A model generated the notes under the pieces. That model saw only the letters and a list, made by a program, of their open reading frames with translations. It ran no database searches and was not told the origin of the DNA. The translations under genes and the position numbers were made by a program. This document shows positions 42,728-51,690 of a stretch of DNA of 64,000 nt, one piece after another. Position 1 is the first letter of the stretch; each line of letters begins with the position of its first letter. Source of the stretch: DAOQVR01 sp035341665 (lineage in GTDB: Bacteria > Chloroflexota > Anaerolineae > JAAYZQ01); NCBI GenBank assembly GCA_035341665.1, contig DAOQVR010000013.1:1-64000 (forward strand), in the 5' to 3' direction.

Positions 42728-43942
42728 TCACGGATCCAGCTTCAGGAGCAGGTCGCGCAACGCGCGTGCTGTCGTGCCAAGCTGGGCCACGTCTACCAGC
42801 TCGGGGCGGTCCAGCTCAGTGTGCGCGACATTGCTCCACAGTTCGGTGAATGCCTCAGACGTGAAGGCCAGCGCAGGCACGCCCGCGGCCAGAAACAGAC
42901 TGTGATCACTCTGGTACCAGGGCTGGCCTTCGATCATGGAAGGGTAACCACACAGCACGGAGCGGATGCGCCATGAGAGGCTCTCTGGGCAGCCGTACCG
43001 CGAATAGGCCGTCCTCCCGCCGCGGTGGCCCACACCGTCCAGGTTGATCCCCAAGCAGATCTCCTGGAGCAGTCCCCTGTTCTGGCTCAGCCACAGCTTC
43101 TCGCCTGGCGCTGCATAGTAGTCTTCTCCGTTCATTGCCACGATCTCAATCCCAAGGTCGCCGGCATACGACTGAGGCAGCTCGGCCAGCAGTAGGAGCA
43201 CGGCAATGCTGCCGGCGTTGTCTATCGCGCCCGGTGATCCCTCTTTGGCGTCGATGTGGGCAAAGAGGACTGCACGGCTGCCGCTGCCCCCTCCTCGCCG
43301 CGCGATGACGTTGCAGCCGGTGGAGCTCCATCGCTCAGCTCGGATGTGGAGCGTGACGGGATGGCTGGATAGCTGCGCCAGATTGTCCCCCTCCACGTCG
43401 GTCATGAACACGGAGGGGATATGCACGTCGCCGTCCTCTATGAGAGGAAATGGATAGAGCGCGCCGGCTAGGTCGGGATTCCGGCCGGTCGCGGCGACGA
43501 TGGCCTGCGGCCGGGCGCTTTCGAGCGCACGCACGATCCGCCGGTGCTCCTCCGGGTTGTAGAAAGTGAACTCCTTCGGCATCAGCTGCTCGCGGGCGAT
43601 CTCACCTCGCAGGAGCACGATCGCGTCGGAGAGGTCCTGCCCCTCCAGCTCCTCGACGGCAGAGGCGACCGAGAGGGGTCCACTTGCCGTACCTCCCGCA
43701 GAGAACGGGCTCACCTGCGCCGGCCACGATCGCCCACCGGCGATCAGATCGGCGCCCCTTTCCTTCCAGTCCATGCAGTCAAACTGCGGGCACTCGGTGC
43801 GCCAGCCCATCCTGGACACCCGGTCGGCGAAGAACGCGGTGGCAGCGCGATTCCCGGCCGTGCCGGTTCGCCGCGTGGGGAGTTCCGTGCAGAGTTTAGC
43901 CAAGAAGGAGGCAGCCTCTTCCTCCAGGTTCGGGACGCCCAT
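42728..43942 (-). CDS. M28-family zinc aminopeptidase
   Basis: 404 residues from ATG 43942 (GGAGG upstream). The zinc ligands of the family can be followed: His and Asp in AHIDAKEGSPGAIDNAGS, the Glu pair in AMNGEDYYAAPGE, Asp in GINLDGVGHRGG and His in SNVAHTELDRPELVD. A protease-associated-type insert (about 80-215) lies before them. No signal peptide is seen, so it probably acts in the cytoplasm. The start at 44098 in the longer frame has no support. It stands alone. Confidence 0.8.
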   Translation of the reverse strand: MGVPNLEEEAASFLAKLCTELPTRRTGTAGNRAATAFFADRVSRMGWRTECPQFDCMDWKERGADLIAGGRSWPAQVSPFSAGGTASGPLSVASAVEELEGQDLSDAIVLLRGEIAREQLMPKEFTFYNPEEHRRIVRALESARPQAIVAATGRNPDLAGALYPFPLIEDGDVHIPSVFMTDVEGDNLAQLSSHPVTLHIRAERWSSTGCNVIARRGGGSGSRAVLFAHIDAKEGSPGAIDNAGSIAVLLLLAELPQSYAGDLGIEIVAMNGEDYYAAPGEKLWLSQNRGLLQEICLGINLDGVGHRGGRTAYSRYGCPESLSWRIRSVLCGYPSMIEGQPWYQSDHSLFLAAGVPALAFTSEAFTELWSNVAHTELDRPELVDVAQLGTTARALRDLLLKLDP

Positions 43943-44300
43943 TTGAGTTCCTCCAGAAGTCCGTTGATCGCAACTACGTCCGAGCCCTTGCAGCACTCTC
44001 GAGATCGAGTTCTTCTTGTGCTGCGGCAAGCGCTCCCTCCCCCTGCCACAGCCGGAGCGAAGGGGTACGAGCAAGCCCAGCAGAACGCGAGGAGACATGA
44101 ACGACTACGGGCAATGCGGTCGCTCAGCCCTCCTAGCCGACAGAGGGTAGGCCACATGCTGGGATGGTCTACCCGATCAGCAAGGTGGTGGATGTTCAGC
44201 CCAACCAGCCCGATCCTAGCACGCCGCGGGGACGGGGTCAACAGGCCGGAGGTCCCAGAGTGCGCACGAGGTGCCGGACTGGCCGACCAGCGGGCTCGCT
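43943..44300. other. Intergenic region
   Basis: Lies upstream of the M28 gene and downstream of the serine hydrolase gene. No gene, RNA, clear promoter or strong hairpin was recognised. Confidence 0.4.
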
Positions 44301-45518
44301 CTAGGTCGACGCTCCTAGAGTCCTGAGGTCCAGTATGTTGTCAAGCGTCATGCGTAGCGATTCTTCCCTCGGATCGCGGCCTTGCCCTGCGTTCATCCGG
44401 TTCATCACATAGGCGAATCCCAGCTGTCTCTCCGGATCGGCGAAGGCGAACGACCCTCCCCAGCCAGGCGCTCCGAACGCTCCCGGACGGCCAAAGGGGA
44501 TCGTCGCGTTCGGCTTCTGAAACCCGAGTGACAGCTCCCACTCCGTTAGGACGACCCGGTCTCGAAAGCCCCGAAAAGCCGGCACGGCTGGCGCCATCAG
44601 GGCCTGTAGCGTGTCCTGCCTGACCCCAAGCTCCCGCCCCCCCATGGCGAAGGTGCTGTAGGCCCGGGCGAGGGCACGCGCCGTCCCGACGCCGTTGCCC
44701 GCCGGCACCTCGATCCCGCGCACGTAGATCCTCTCTCGGTCAAAGAGAGTCGCGGGGCTGGAGTTGCCCAGCAGCGACCGTCGCAGAGGGGAACGCGGGT
44801 TGAGCGCTGCCAGGACCTGTCTCATCGACTGCAAGTCCAGCTTAGGCAGGTCCGTGAGGTGCTGCGTGATTGCTGCCAGGCGCGAGTTAGGGATCGACTC
44901 CGGCAGGCCGATGTAGAAGTCGATCCCCAGCGGCAAGGCGATCTCTTCGTGGAAGAACTGACCCAGGCTGCGGTGCTGCGGGTCTACCCGGCGAAGTAGC
45001 TCGCTCTCGTAGAAGCCGAGCGTGACGGCATGGTAGGCCTGGTAGGTACCCGGCTCCCAGGCCGGGCGCTGCCGGGCAAGCACCTCCGCCAGCGCTTCCG
45101 GGTTGGCGATCATGTCCCGTCCCACCGCCGTGTCAAGTGTGTAGAGACCCGCCTGGTGTGAGAGGAGCTGGCGGACCGTGATGCGCTGTTTGCCCTGCTG
45201 GGCGAACTCGGGCCAGTAGGCCGCGACCCGCTCCTCATACTCGAGCAGCCCGCGCGAATGCAGCAGCGCCATGGCGAGCCCACACATGCCCTTGGATGAC
45301 GAAAAGACCAAGGCCATCGTGTCCTCTTCCCATGGCTCGCCTGTGGCCCGGTTTCGGATCCCGCCCCACAGATCCACCACGGGCTCGCCATCCAGGTAGA
45401 TGCAGAGGGCAGCACCCACCTCACCGCGCTGAGTCCAGTTGGCGGCGAACGCCTCGTGCACTGCCTCGAAGCCGGGCTTGACAAAGCCCGCGATCTCGAC
45501 CCTCTCTGTGGCGTCCAT
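44301..45518 (-). CDS. Beta-lactamase-fold serine hydrolase (class C/EstB type)
   Basis: 405 residues from ATG 45518 (AAGGAGAG). SxxK motif SSSK at residues 73-76, RQLLSHQAGL near 118 and a YHAVTLG segment that supplies the catalytic tyrosine region are as in family VIII esterases. The end, FGAPGWGGSFAFADPERQLGFAYVMNRM, carries the third motif. No signal peptide, so cytoplasmic esterase activity is more likely than penicillin hydrolysis. Single gene. Confidence 0.85.
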   Translation of the reverse strand: MDATERVEIAGFVKPGFEAVHEAFAANWTQRGEVGAALCIYLDGEPVVDLWGGIRNRATGEPWEEDTMALVFSSSKGMCGLAMALLHSRGLLEYEERVAAYWPEFAQQGKQRITVRQLLSHQAGLYTLDTAVGRDMIANPEALAEVLARQRPAWEPGTYQAYHAVTLGFYESELLRRVDPQHRSLGQFFHEEIALPLGIDFYIGLPESIPNSRLAAITQHLTDLPKLDLQSMRQVLAALNPRSPLRRSLLGNSSPATLFDRERIYVRGIEVPAGNGVGTARALARAYSTFAMGGRELGVRQDTLQALMAPAVPAFRGFRDRVVLTEWELSLGFQKPNATIPFGRPGAFGAPGWGGSFAFADPERQLGFAYVMNRMNAGQGRDPREESLRMTLDNILDLRTLGAST

Positions 45519-45764
45519 TCTCTCTCCTTCCGGGCAGCCCAACCGGATCGACTCCCCTGTGTGGTCAGTCCTACCCCCACCGACCGAAAGCCGCGCCAGG
45601 CGCCATTCTGCAATACTGCCGGTTCACAGTCAAGAAAAGGCTCGGGGCAGATGAGGGCTCAGAACGCCCTGTCCCACCAGATCGTCACTCAAGGCGCAGT
45701 GAAAGGCCTTTCGAGTGACAGAGAGGAGGAGATGCAGCAGACTCACATGCCTGCAGGCTGATGC

Positions 45765-45793
45765 TTGACATCCGTCGGCCTGCAGTGTAGAAT
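45765..45793 (+). promoter_or_regulatory. Promoter of the subtilase-like gene
   Basis: TTGACA, 17 bases, TAGAAT: a near-consensus match about 150 bases ahead of the start. Confidence 0.75.
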
Positions 45794-45899
45794 AAGGTGG
45801 GTGCTGGGTACAGGAAATGGCCCTCACCGCGTCGCTCTTGACATCGCTCTCACTTCGTCGCTCTTTCAGGGGCAGGCTGGGCAATCCCCGGCACCCGAT

Positions 45900-45930
45900 C
45901 TGCAGACGGCTACTGCATCGCAGTCTGCAG
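45900..45930 (+). promoter_or_regulatory. Leader hairpin abutting the ribosome site
   Basis: 8-bp stem CTGCAGAC/GTCTGCAG whose 3' side ends directly before AGAGGAGG. It could stabilise the mRNA or modulate ribosome access. Confidence 0.4.
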
Positions 45931-45942
45931 AGAGGAGGAACG

Positions 45943-48924
45943 ATGTCAAATCGCAGACCTGGCTGGCGTCTCTTGCCGGTCCTCCTGGTGGTCTTGGGCA
46001 TTGCACCGCCCTTGACTTCCCAGAGCCTGCTGGCTTCCTCCCTTGCCCCGATCGATGGAGACCTGTTGGCACGCCTGTCTGATGAAGGCACGGCAGATCT
46101 CTTCGTCCGGATGTCCGCCCAGTCCAGCTTTGCTTCCTTGAATGGCCTGGACTGGCAGACCCGCGGTGAGGTTGTCTGGGATGCTCTGAATCGGCTTGCA
46201 GGCTCATCGCAGGCGCCGGTCCTGGCCTACGCGCGCGATCATGGCCTCAAGGCCCACTCGCTCGCGCTTGGAAATGTCGTCTATGTCCGTGACGCCACGC
46301 TCCAGGCAGCCCGCGAGATGGCTGCACTGTCTGGTGTCGCAGAACTGCGGCTGGAGCACAGCATACTCCTCGACTCGGCTGCTCAGCCCATCGCCGTGCC
46401 TCTGGCCACGCCCGAGCCTGGGGCTGAGACGGCCTGGGGCGTTGGCGACGTTCATGCGCCGGAGCTGTGGAGCATGGGCATCCGCGGCGCCGGCGTGCGG
46501 GTCGCCGCTATCGACACGGGCGTACAGTGGGACCATCCCGCACTGGTGGGCCAATATGGTTGTCCGGAAGACCCTGGAAATGCGGCTTGCTGGTACGACC
46601 CAAGCAGTATCTGTGGCGGCCTGCCCTGTGACAACAACGGCCACGGCACTTTCACCCTGGGGCAAATCGCAGCTTCCGACGACCCATCTCAACCATACAT
46701 CGCCGGGTTGGCCCCCGACACCACCTGGATCGCCTGCAAAGGCTGCGAGTCCAACTCCTGCTCCGAGTTCGCTCTGCAGGCTTGTGCGCAGTGGGCGCTG
46801 GCGCCGGGTGGCGACCCCAGCAACCGGCCGCATGTGCTCAACTTCCCGCTGGGCGGGGCAAGCTGCGACGACTACTTCATGCCCTGGGTGCTGGCCTGGC
46901 AGGCAGCCGGCATCACGCCCGTCTCCAAGATCGGAAGCGGCGGGCCCGGCTGCGCCACTGCGTCCAGCCCTGGCGACTACCTCGAGGTCATCGGCGCCGG
47001 AGCCTACGACATCGATCGGGCCATCGCTTCCTTCACCGCCCGCGGCCCATCCTGCTTCGGCGAGACGGCCAAGCCCAACCTGGTCGCGCCCGGCGTCGAG
47101 GTCTGCTCCACTTATCCCGGGAACGGCTGGACCTGCAGCTACAGCGGCACCGCCATGGCCTCATCCTATACGGCGGGCGGAGTGGTCCTCCTCCTGTCCG
47201 GCTGCCCCGACCTCGCTGGCGACTTTGCACTCATTCTTCAGACCCTGCAGGAGGGCGCCGACGAGCCGCCTGAGGGCAACTGCGGCATCGCGCCCGGAGG
47301 CGGCAACTACACCTTCGGCCACGGGTACCTGAATGCGCTAGCCTCCGTCCTTGCCTGTGCAGAGGTCCCCTCTGGTACACTGGAGGGCCAGGTGGTCGAC
47401 CAGCAGGGCCTGCCCCTCGATGGCATTGCCGTCAACGCACTGCCCGAGACGGCCGGCGCTGAGGCTGGTGCCGAGGCGATCACCGATCCCGACGGCTTCT
47501 ACTCCATGCAGCTCGCTCCGGGCACCTACAGCGTCGCCGCTGGAGGCGGAGCCTGCGACGAGCAGAGCGTGCCCGGCGTGGAGATCGTCTCGGGCGAGAC
47601 CACGGTGCTCGATTTCACCTTGACCTGTGCTGCCTGGCAGGACATCGGCAGGCTCTGCTTTGACTGGACGCGCTTCGATGGCGAGTACATGGAGGTGACC
47701 GGCAAGGTCTACTTCCTGGGAGGCCGCTCTGGTACGAGTACGGTGGGCGATATCTACGCGTACGATCCCGCCACTGGCGCGTGCGCAGGCACGGGGGCCA
47801 GCATGCCGGTGCCGATTTCGAACTACACCGCTAGCTTCGTCAAGGTTGCCTCGACCGATCTGCTGTGCACCTTCGGCGGGCGCGCCTCTTCCGGAAGCGC
47901 GACGCCCGAGGTCCAGTGCTATGACCCGGTTGCCAACTCGGCCCACGTCAGGACGCTCCTTCCGGACGAGTTCGACGGATACACTCCAGGCGGTCAGGCA
48001 GTGATCGACAATATGGTCTACGTCTTTGGCGGCCTGCGCACCACATCGGCTCCCTACACGACGGCTGTAGCCTTCCGCTATGACCCGCAGACTGACGCAT
48101 GGACGCAGCTCGACGACCTCAGCCTCGGGCGTGGCTACATAATGGTGGCCCCTTTGGAGGGTAAGGTTTATGCCTTTGGCGGAGACACCTACGACGGCAC
48201 GAGCCTGGTGGCACGGGCGCTTGCCGAGGTTCTGGACCCCGCAACCGGCACGTGGGACGATGCGGCCGTGGCGGACTTGCCCGCTGCCTCCGGCGAAGGG
48301 CGAGCCTTTGGCTTTGACGCCATCGACGGCTACGCGCTAGCCGGCCAGATCGTCCTTGCGGGTGGCGGGCAGTGGCCCGACGAGACGGCCGAGGTGCTGA
48401 CCTACGAGTTGGCAACTGACAGCTATGACAGCACTTCTCCCGACCTGAACGTCGCCCGGCGGGACCACGCCGGATTCTTCGTGCCCGGCACGCCGGGCCG
48501 GATGTGGGTGGTGGGCGGGCGTTGCCTGGACCCTGGCTGCGGCGGGGACAGCCCGCCCTATGCCCCGGCCGAGCGCTATGAGGTCAATCCGATCGTCCAT
48601 CCGACCATGCACGTTGCCGCTATCGACGGCTACTTCGCTCTCGATCCGATGGGTCGCACACTCCTCCGCTGCCATGTTCAGGTCGTTGACGAGTCGGGCA
48701 TCGCGCTGGGCGGGGCGTTGATCAAGGCTGCCGTTACGTCGCCGGATGGTGAGCCAGCGGTTCGCTCGCGCCTGACCAAATCGAGCGGCTACGCACGGTT
48801 CCACTGGGGCTGCAACGGCTGCCTCGGCTCGTGGGTGCTGTGCGTGGACCAGGTCGAGAAGGAGGGCTATCAGTACGAGCCCGGCGACAACGTGGTCACC
48901 TGTCAAAACTGGGAGAACCGATAG
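45943..48924 (+). CDS. Secreted subtilase-fold protein with Ala in place of catalytic Ser, plus Kelch repeats
   Basis: 993 residues. Signal peptide (about 1-32), prodomain-like part, then an S8 fold (about 160-500) with Asp191 (AAIDTGVQWDHPAL) and His234 (NNGHGTFTLGQ). The catalytic-serine motif reads SGTAMASSYTAGG: Ala404 replaces Ser. The oxyanion Asn region also reads GSGGPG instead of AGNxGP. The protein is therefore probably a binding pseudoprotease. A carboxypeptidase-regulatory domain (about 480-565), Kelch-type repeats (about 585-880) and a C-terminal domain (about 890-993) follow. The last domain is shared with the next two genes. ATG 45943 has AGAGGAGG. Confidence 0.82.
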   Translation: MSNRRPGWRLLPVLLVVLGIAPPLTSQSLLASSLAPIDGDLLARLSDEGTADLFVRMSAQSSFASLNGLDWQTRGEVVWDALNRLAGSSQAPVLAYARDHGLKAHSLALGNVVYVRDATLQAAREMAALSGVAELRLEHSILLDSAAQPIAVPLATPEPGAETAWGVGDVHAPELWSMGIRGAGVRVAAIDTGVQWDHPALVGQYGCPEDPGNAACWYDPSSICGGLPCDNNGHGTFTLGQIAASDDPSQPYIAGLAPDTTWIACKGCESNSCSEFALQACAQWALAPGGDPSNRPHVLNFPLGGASCDDYFMPWVLAWQAAGITPVSKIGSGGPGCATASSPGDYLEVIGAGAYDIDRAIASFTARGPSCFGETAKPNLVAPGVEVCSTYPGNGWTCSYSGTAMASSYTAGGVVLLLSGCPDLAGDFALILQTLQEGADEPPEGNCGIAPGGGNYTFGHGYLNALASVLACAEVPSGTLEGQVVDQQGLPLDGIAVNALPETAGAEAGAEAITDPDGFYSMQLAPGTYSVAAGGGACDEQSVPGVEIVSGETTVLDFTLTCAAWQDIGRLCFDWTRFDGEYMEVTGKVYFLGGRSGTSTVGDIYAYDPATGACAGTGASMPVPISNYTASFVKVASTDLLCTFGGRASSGSATPEVQCYDPVANSAHVRTLLPDEFDGYTPGGQAVIDNMVYVFGGLRTTSAPYTTAVAFRYDPQTDAWTQLDDLSLGRGYIMVAPLEGKVYAFGGDTYDGTSLVARALAEVLDPATGTWDDAAVADLPAASGEGRAFGFDAIDGYALAGQIVLAGGGQWPDETAEVLTYELATDSYDSTSPDLNVARRDHAGFFVPGTPGRMWVVGGRCLDPGCGGDSPPYAPAERYEVNPIVHPTMHVAAIDGYFALDPMGRTLLRCHVQVVDESGIALGGALIKAAVTSPDGEPAVRSRLTKSSGYARFHWGCNGCLGSWVLCVDQVEKEGYQYEPGDNVVTCQNWENR

Positions 48925-49090
48925 CTGCTCCGCCAGACGGCTCAGGAGCGCCCCTGGGTGTAGAAACTGCACGCCGGTGACAGCTTCATGCTCGCGACCA
49001 CCGGGGAAGGAGGGTAATGCAATAGAACGATCCCAGCCGCCGATCGCCATCCAACGTAACCATGTATCCAGACAGGAAAGGAGAGTGACG

Positions 49091-50125
49091 ATGAACAGGC
49101 CTTTGCGTTTAATGTCTTGCATTGCTGCCCTGCTGCTCATCCCTCTGCTGCTGGTTCCCAGCCTCCCAGTGCAGGCGTCTCTGGAAGACCCGGTCCTTCA
49201 GGAGCTTGAGGCTGAGGCCAGCTATGCGCGCCTCGTCGTCGATCCCCAGTCACCGTCCCCGCCGGCCGCCCTACCTGGCGATCTGGTCTACTTCTCTGAC
49301 TTTGAGGCCGACAATGGAGGGCTGACACCCACGCTCGACTGGACTTGGGGCACCTACTCCTGGAACGGAGCTACGTGCGATTCCACCAACTATCCCCCTC
49401 CCAACGCTTACTCTGGGACAGGGATGTGGGGCACTCGACTGAATACCTGCTATCAGAACCTCGGGAACAACGCAGGCTACTCGGATTGCGCCAACACCAA
49501 TCCGGCCGACGACTCTATCCTCACCCTGGCAGTTGACCTCACAGGCTACACCGCAGCTACCTTGAGTTTCTGGGAGTGGTACGACCTCTTTTCGTACTGG
49601 GACTGGGCCGAAGTGTACGCCAACGGAACGCCCATCCTCCAGCACTGCGAGGGAAGCTTCGTGCAGCCGACCGCCTGGGTGCAGCGCGTAGTGGACCTCA
49701 CGCCGTTTGCCGGTGGCCCAGTTAGCCTCGAGTTTCACATGATGGCCTCCAGCGTGGTCAACCACGCTGGTTGGTTTGTCGATGACCTGGCTGTGTATGC
49801 CACGGGTGCGGGCAATACCCTCACCTGCGGCGCGATCCTCGCGCAGCCAACCATCGATCCCTACGGCCGCATTCTGCTACGCTGGAAGGTTGAAGTGCTC
49901 GACCAAGGCATGGTGCAGGTGCCGCTGGTGACGGTGGATGCCGACCTCTGGTGGCCGACGGGCGGGCCGGCCAGCAGGACCCGCTTGAGCCATGGCGACG
50001 GCTTTGCCCTCTTCCCATGGGGCTCTGCAGTCTCGGGCACCTGGATGATTGACGTAACGAACATGACCCTTGCCGGCTATACCTTTGCCGACGGGGCCAA
50101 CTGCACGGCGTCCGGCACATGGTAG
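49091..50125 (+). CDS. Secreted protein with MAM/jelly-roll-like domain and shared C-terminal domain
   Basis: 344 residues. Signal peptide (about 1-29), then a concanavalin-like region (VYFSDFEADNGGLTPTLDWTWGTYSW, GMWGTRLNTCYQNLGNNAGYSDCANTN, WVQRVVDLTPFAGGPVSLEFHMMAS, GWFVDDLAVYATG). This region resembles the choice-of-anchor/immune-inhibitor-A domains that bind surfaces. The last 100 residues (TLTCGAILAQPTIDPYGRILLRW...GYTFADGANCTASGTW) are nearly identical to the end of the next protein and related to the end of the previous one. Ribosome site AGGAAAGGAG. Confidence 0.75.
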   Translation: MNRPLRLMSCIAALLLIPLLLVPSLPVQASLEDPVLQELEAEASYARLVVDPQSPSPPAALPGDLVYFSDFEADNGGLTPTLDWTWGTYSWNGATCDSTNYPPPNAYSGTGMWGTRLNTCYQNLGNNAGYSDCANTNPADDSILTLAVDLTGYTAATLSFWEWYDLFSYWDWAEVYANGTPILQHCEGSFVQPTAWVQRVVDLTPFAGGPVSLEFHMMASSVVNHAGWFVDDLAVYATGAGNTLTCGAILAQPTIDPYGRILLRWKVEVLDQGMVQVPLVTVDADLWWPTGGPASRTRLSHGDGFALFPWGSAVSGTWMIDVTNMTLAGYTFADGANCTASGTW

Positions 50126-50305
50126 TTGTGGCGTGGTGGAAGACGCTGAGGCCTGCTGCGGCGCATCTGAGCCCCGGCGGGCGGTCTGCTGCGCAGGAAA
50201 GTGGCATCGCTAACCACAGAAAGGAGGCGACAGGGGCGAGGGATCTGACGGTTTCGGGCCAACTATTCTAGCATTCAAGATGTCGGAAGAGAAAGGACAA
50301 TCAAC

Positions 50306-51559
50306 ATGCATTCTCACGCTCGTCAGTCCGTCTTGATCGGCCTGCTGCTCGTTGTGCTGGTTGCGGTCCCGGTAGTCGCCCAGGATCCCTTGCCAGAGAC
50401 GATAAAAGGCAGTGTGGTTCCCACGACACCCGGCCCGCTGGCGGCGCTGCGTCCGCTGCTGAACGGCGGGCTGCTCTACAAGACCAGCCTGGACTCGTAC
50501 GACCCAGGCTTTCAGGTGTACGATCCAGCGACCAACTCCTGGACAACGCTGACGCCCTTCGAGACCGGCTGCCAGATGGCCGTTGGGAGCGATGGCACGC
50601 TCTTTGCCCATGACTACTACAACGCCGACATCCGTGCCTACGACCCGGCGACAGATACCTGGGCTCCCGTGATCGCAGGGCCGCCAGGGGCTGCCGGTCA
50701 GTACTGCAATCTGGAAGTCACAGTCGCGGGCGAGTTTCTCTATACCGAGGTGAACAACCCGACTCTCTGGTACACCGTCGGTGGCGTCTGGAACACGGTT
50801 CCACTCCCCTTCACTGCCAACGCGATGGGCGACTACGAGCCCGCTAGCGACCAATACGTGATTGGCCAGTGGGCCACAACCAATGCCCACCTGGTCGATG
50901 TACATACCTGGGGCATTACCGACTACAACTCACCGGTGGGCAATGGTGAGTATGCGCGGTTTGGAGTCGTGATGAGCAACCGATACTACTTCGAGGCCGG
51001 GGGAAGCAACATTCACTGGTTCGAGCTGGCTAACCCGGCGGCTCCGCCGGTCGACTCTGGCGTGAGCCTTTCCTGGTACGGGAGCGCTGCGGCCGACCGC
51101 GCCAACCATCTCATCTACATCGCATCCCTGGACGGCACTCAGCTGTGGGCCTATGACGAGGCCACCAACTCCGCAACGCCGCTGGCCGGTGGGAGTTCCG
51201 GCTATCACTCCAGCCTGGCATTTGTCGGCGCGGGCGGGCCGCCACCCAACACCCTGACCTGCGGCGCGATCCTGGCGCAGCCAGCCATCGACCCGTACGG
51301 CCGCATCCTGCTTCGCTGGAAGGTCGAGGCGCTTGACCAGAACATGGTGAGCGTACCGCTGGTGGTGGTGGATGCCGATCTCTGGTGGCCGACGGGCGGG
51401 CCGGTGAGTCGCACCCGCACGAGTCACAGTGATGGCTTCGCCAGGTTCCCGTGGGGCTCCAATGTCTCCGGCACCTGGACGATCGACGTCACCAACATGG
51501 CCTTGGCCGGCTACACCTTCGCCGACGGAGCCAACTGCACGGCCTCGGGCACCTGGTAG
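50306..51559 (+). CDS. Secreted beta-propeller-like protein with shared C-terminal domain
   Basis: 417 residues. Signal peptide (about 1-26, ends VPVVAQ), then Kelch/propeller-like repeats (FQVYDPATNSWTTLTPFETG, IRAYDPATDTWAPVIAGPP, LWYTVGGVWNTVPLPF, LWAYDEATNSATPLAGG). The C-terminal 100 residues begin NTLTCGAILAQPAIDPYGRILLRW and are about ninety percent like those of the gene before. The three genes in a row probably arose by domain duplication. A strong hairpin closes the cluster. Confidence 0.75.
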   Translation: MHSHARQSVLIGLLLVVLVAVPVVAQDPLPETIKGSVVPTTPGPLAALRPLLNGGLLYKTSLDSYDPGFQVYDPATNSWTTLTPFETGCQMAVGSDGTLFAHDYYNADIRAYDPATDTWAPVIAGPPGAAGQYCNLEVTVAGEFLYTEVNNPTLWYTVGGVWNTVPLPFTANAMGDYEPASDQYVIGQWATTNAHLVDVHTWGITDYNSPVGNGEYARFGVVMSNRYYFEAGGSNIHWFELANPAAPPVDSGVSLSWYGSAAADRANHLIYIASLDGTQLWAYDEATNSATPLAGGSSGYHSSLAFVGAGGPPPNTLTCGAILAQPAIDPYGRILLRWKVEALDQNMVSVPLVVVDADLWWPTGGPVSRTRTSHSDGFARFPWGSNVSGTWTIDVTNMALAGYTFADGANCTASGTW

Positions 51560-51579
51560 TACGCCTGCTGCCCGCTTGC

Positions 51580-51617
51580 CAAGACCTGGCAGGTCCTTCG
51601 GGGCCTGTCAGGTCTTG
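51580..51617 (+). terminator. 17-pair hairpin with TTCG tetraloop
   Basis: Directly after the secreted-protein cluster. Stem of 17 pairs (two G-T wobbles) starting CAAGACCTG and ending CAGGTCTTG, with loop TTCG. The stem is exceptionally stable. Its 3' edge overlaps the -35 box of the next promoter. Confidence 0.75.
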
Positions 51618-51644
51618 TGCCGGCACGGCGGGGTATGGTACAAT
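51615..51644 (+). promoter_or_regulatory. Promoter of the M29-ATPase-phosphatase operon
   Basis: TTGTGC, 18 bases, TACAAT, 46 bases ahead of the ATG at 51691. The -35 box overlaps the hairpin 3' arm. Confidence 0.5.
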
Positions 51645-51690
51645 CCGTCGAGCGCGGCCCTAGCGAGGGCTCTGGCTCAGGAGCGATACT

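Larger units (their letters stand above)
45519..45942. other. Promoter and leader region of the secreted-protein cluster
   Basis: Holds the promoter at 45765, then a leader of about 145 bases. The leader ends in a hairpin (CTGCAGAC 45900-45907 with GTCTGCAG 45923-45930) directly before the AGAGGAGG ribosome site. No gene recognised. Confidence 0.5.
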
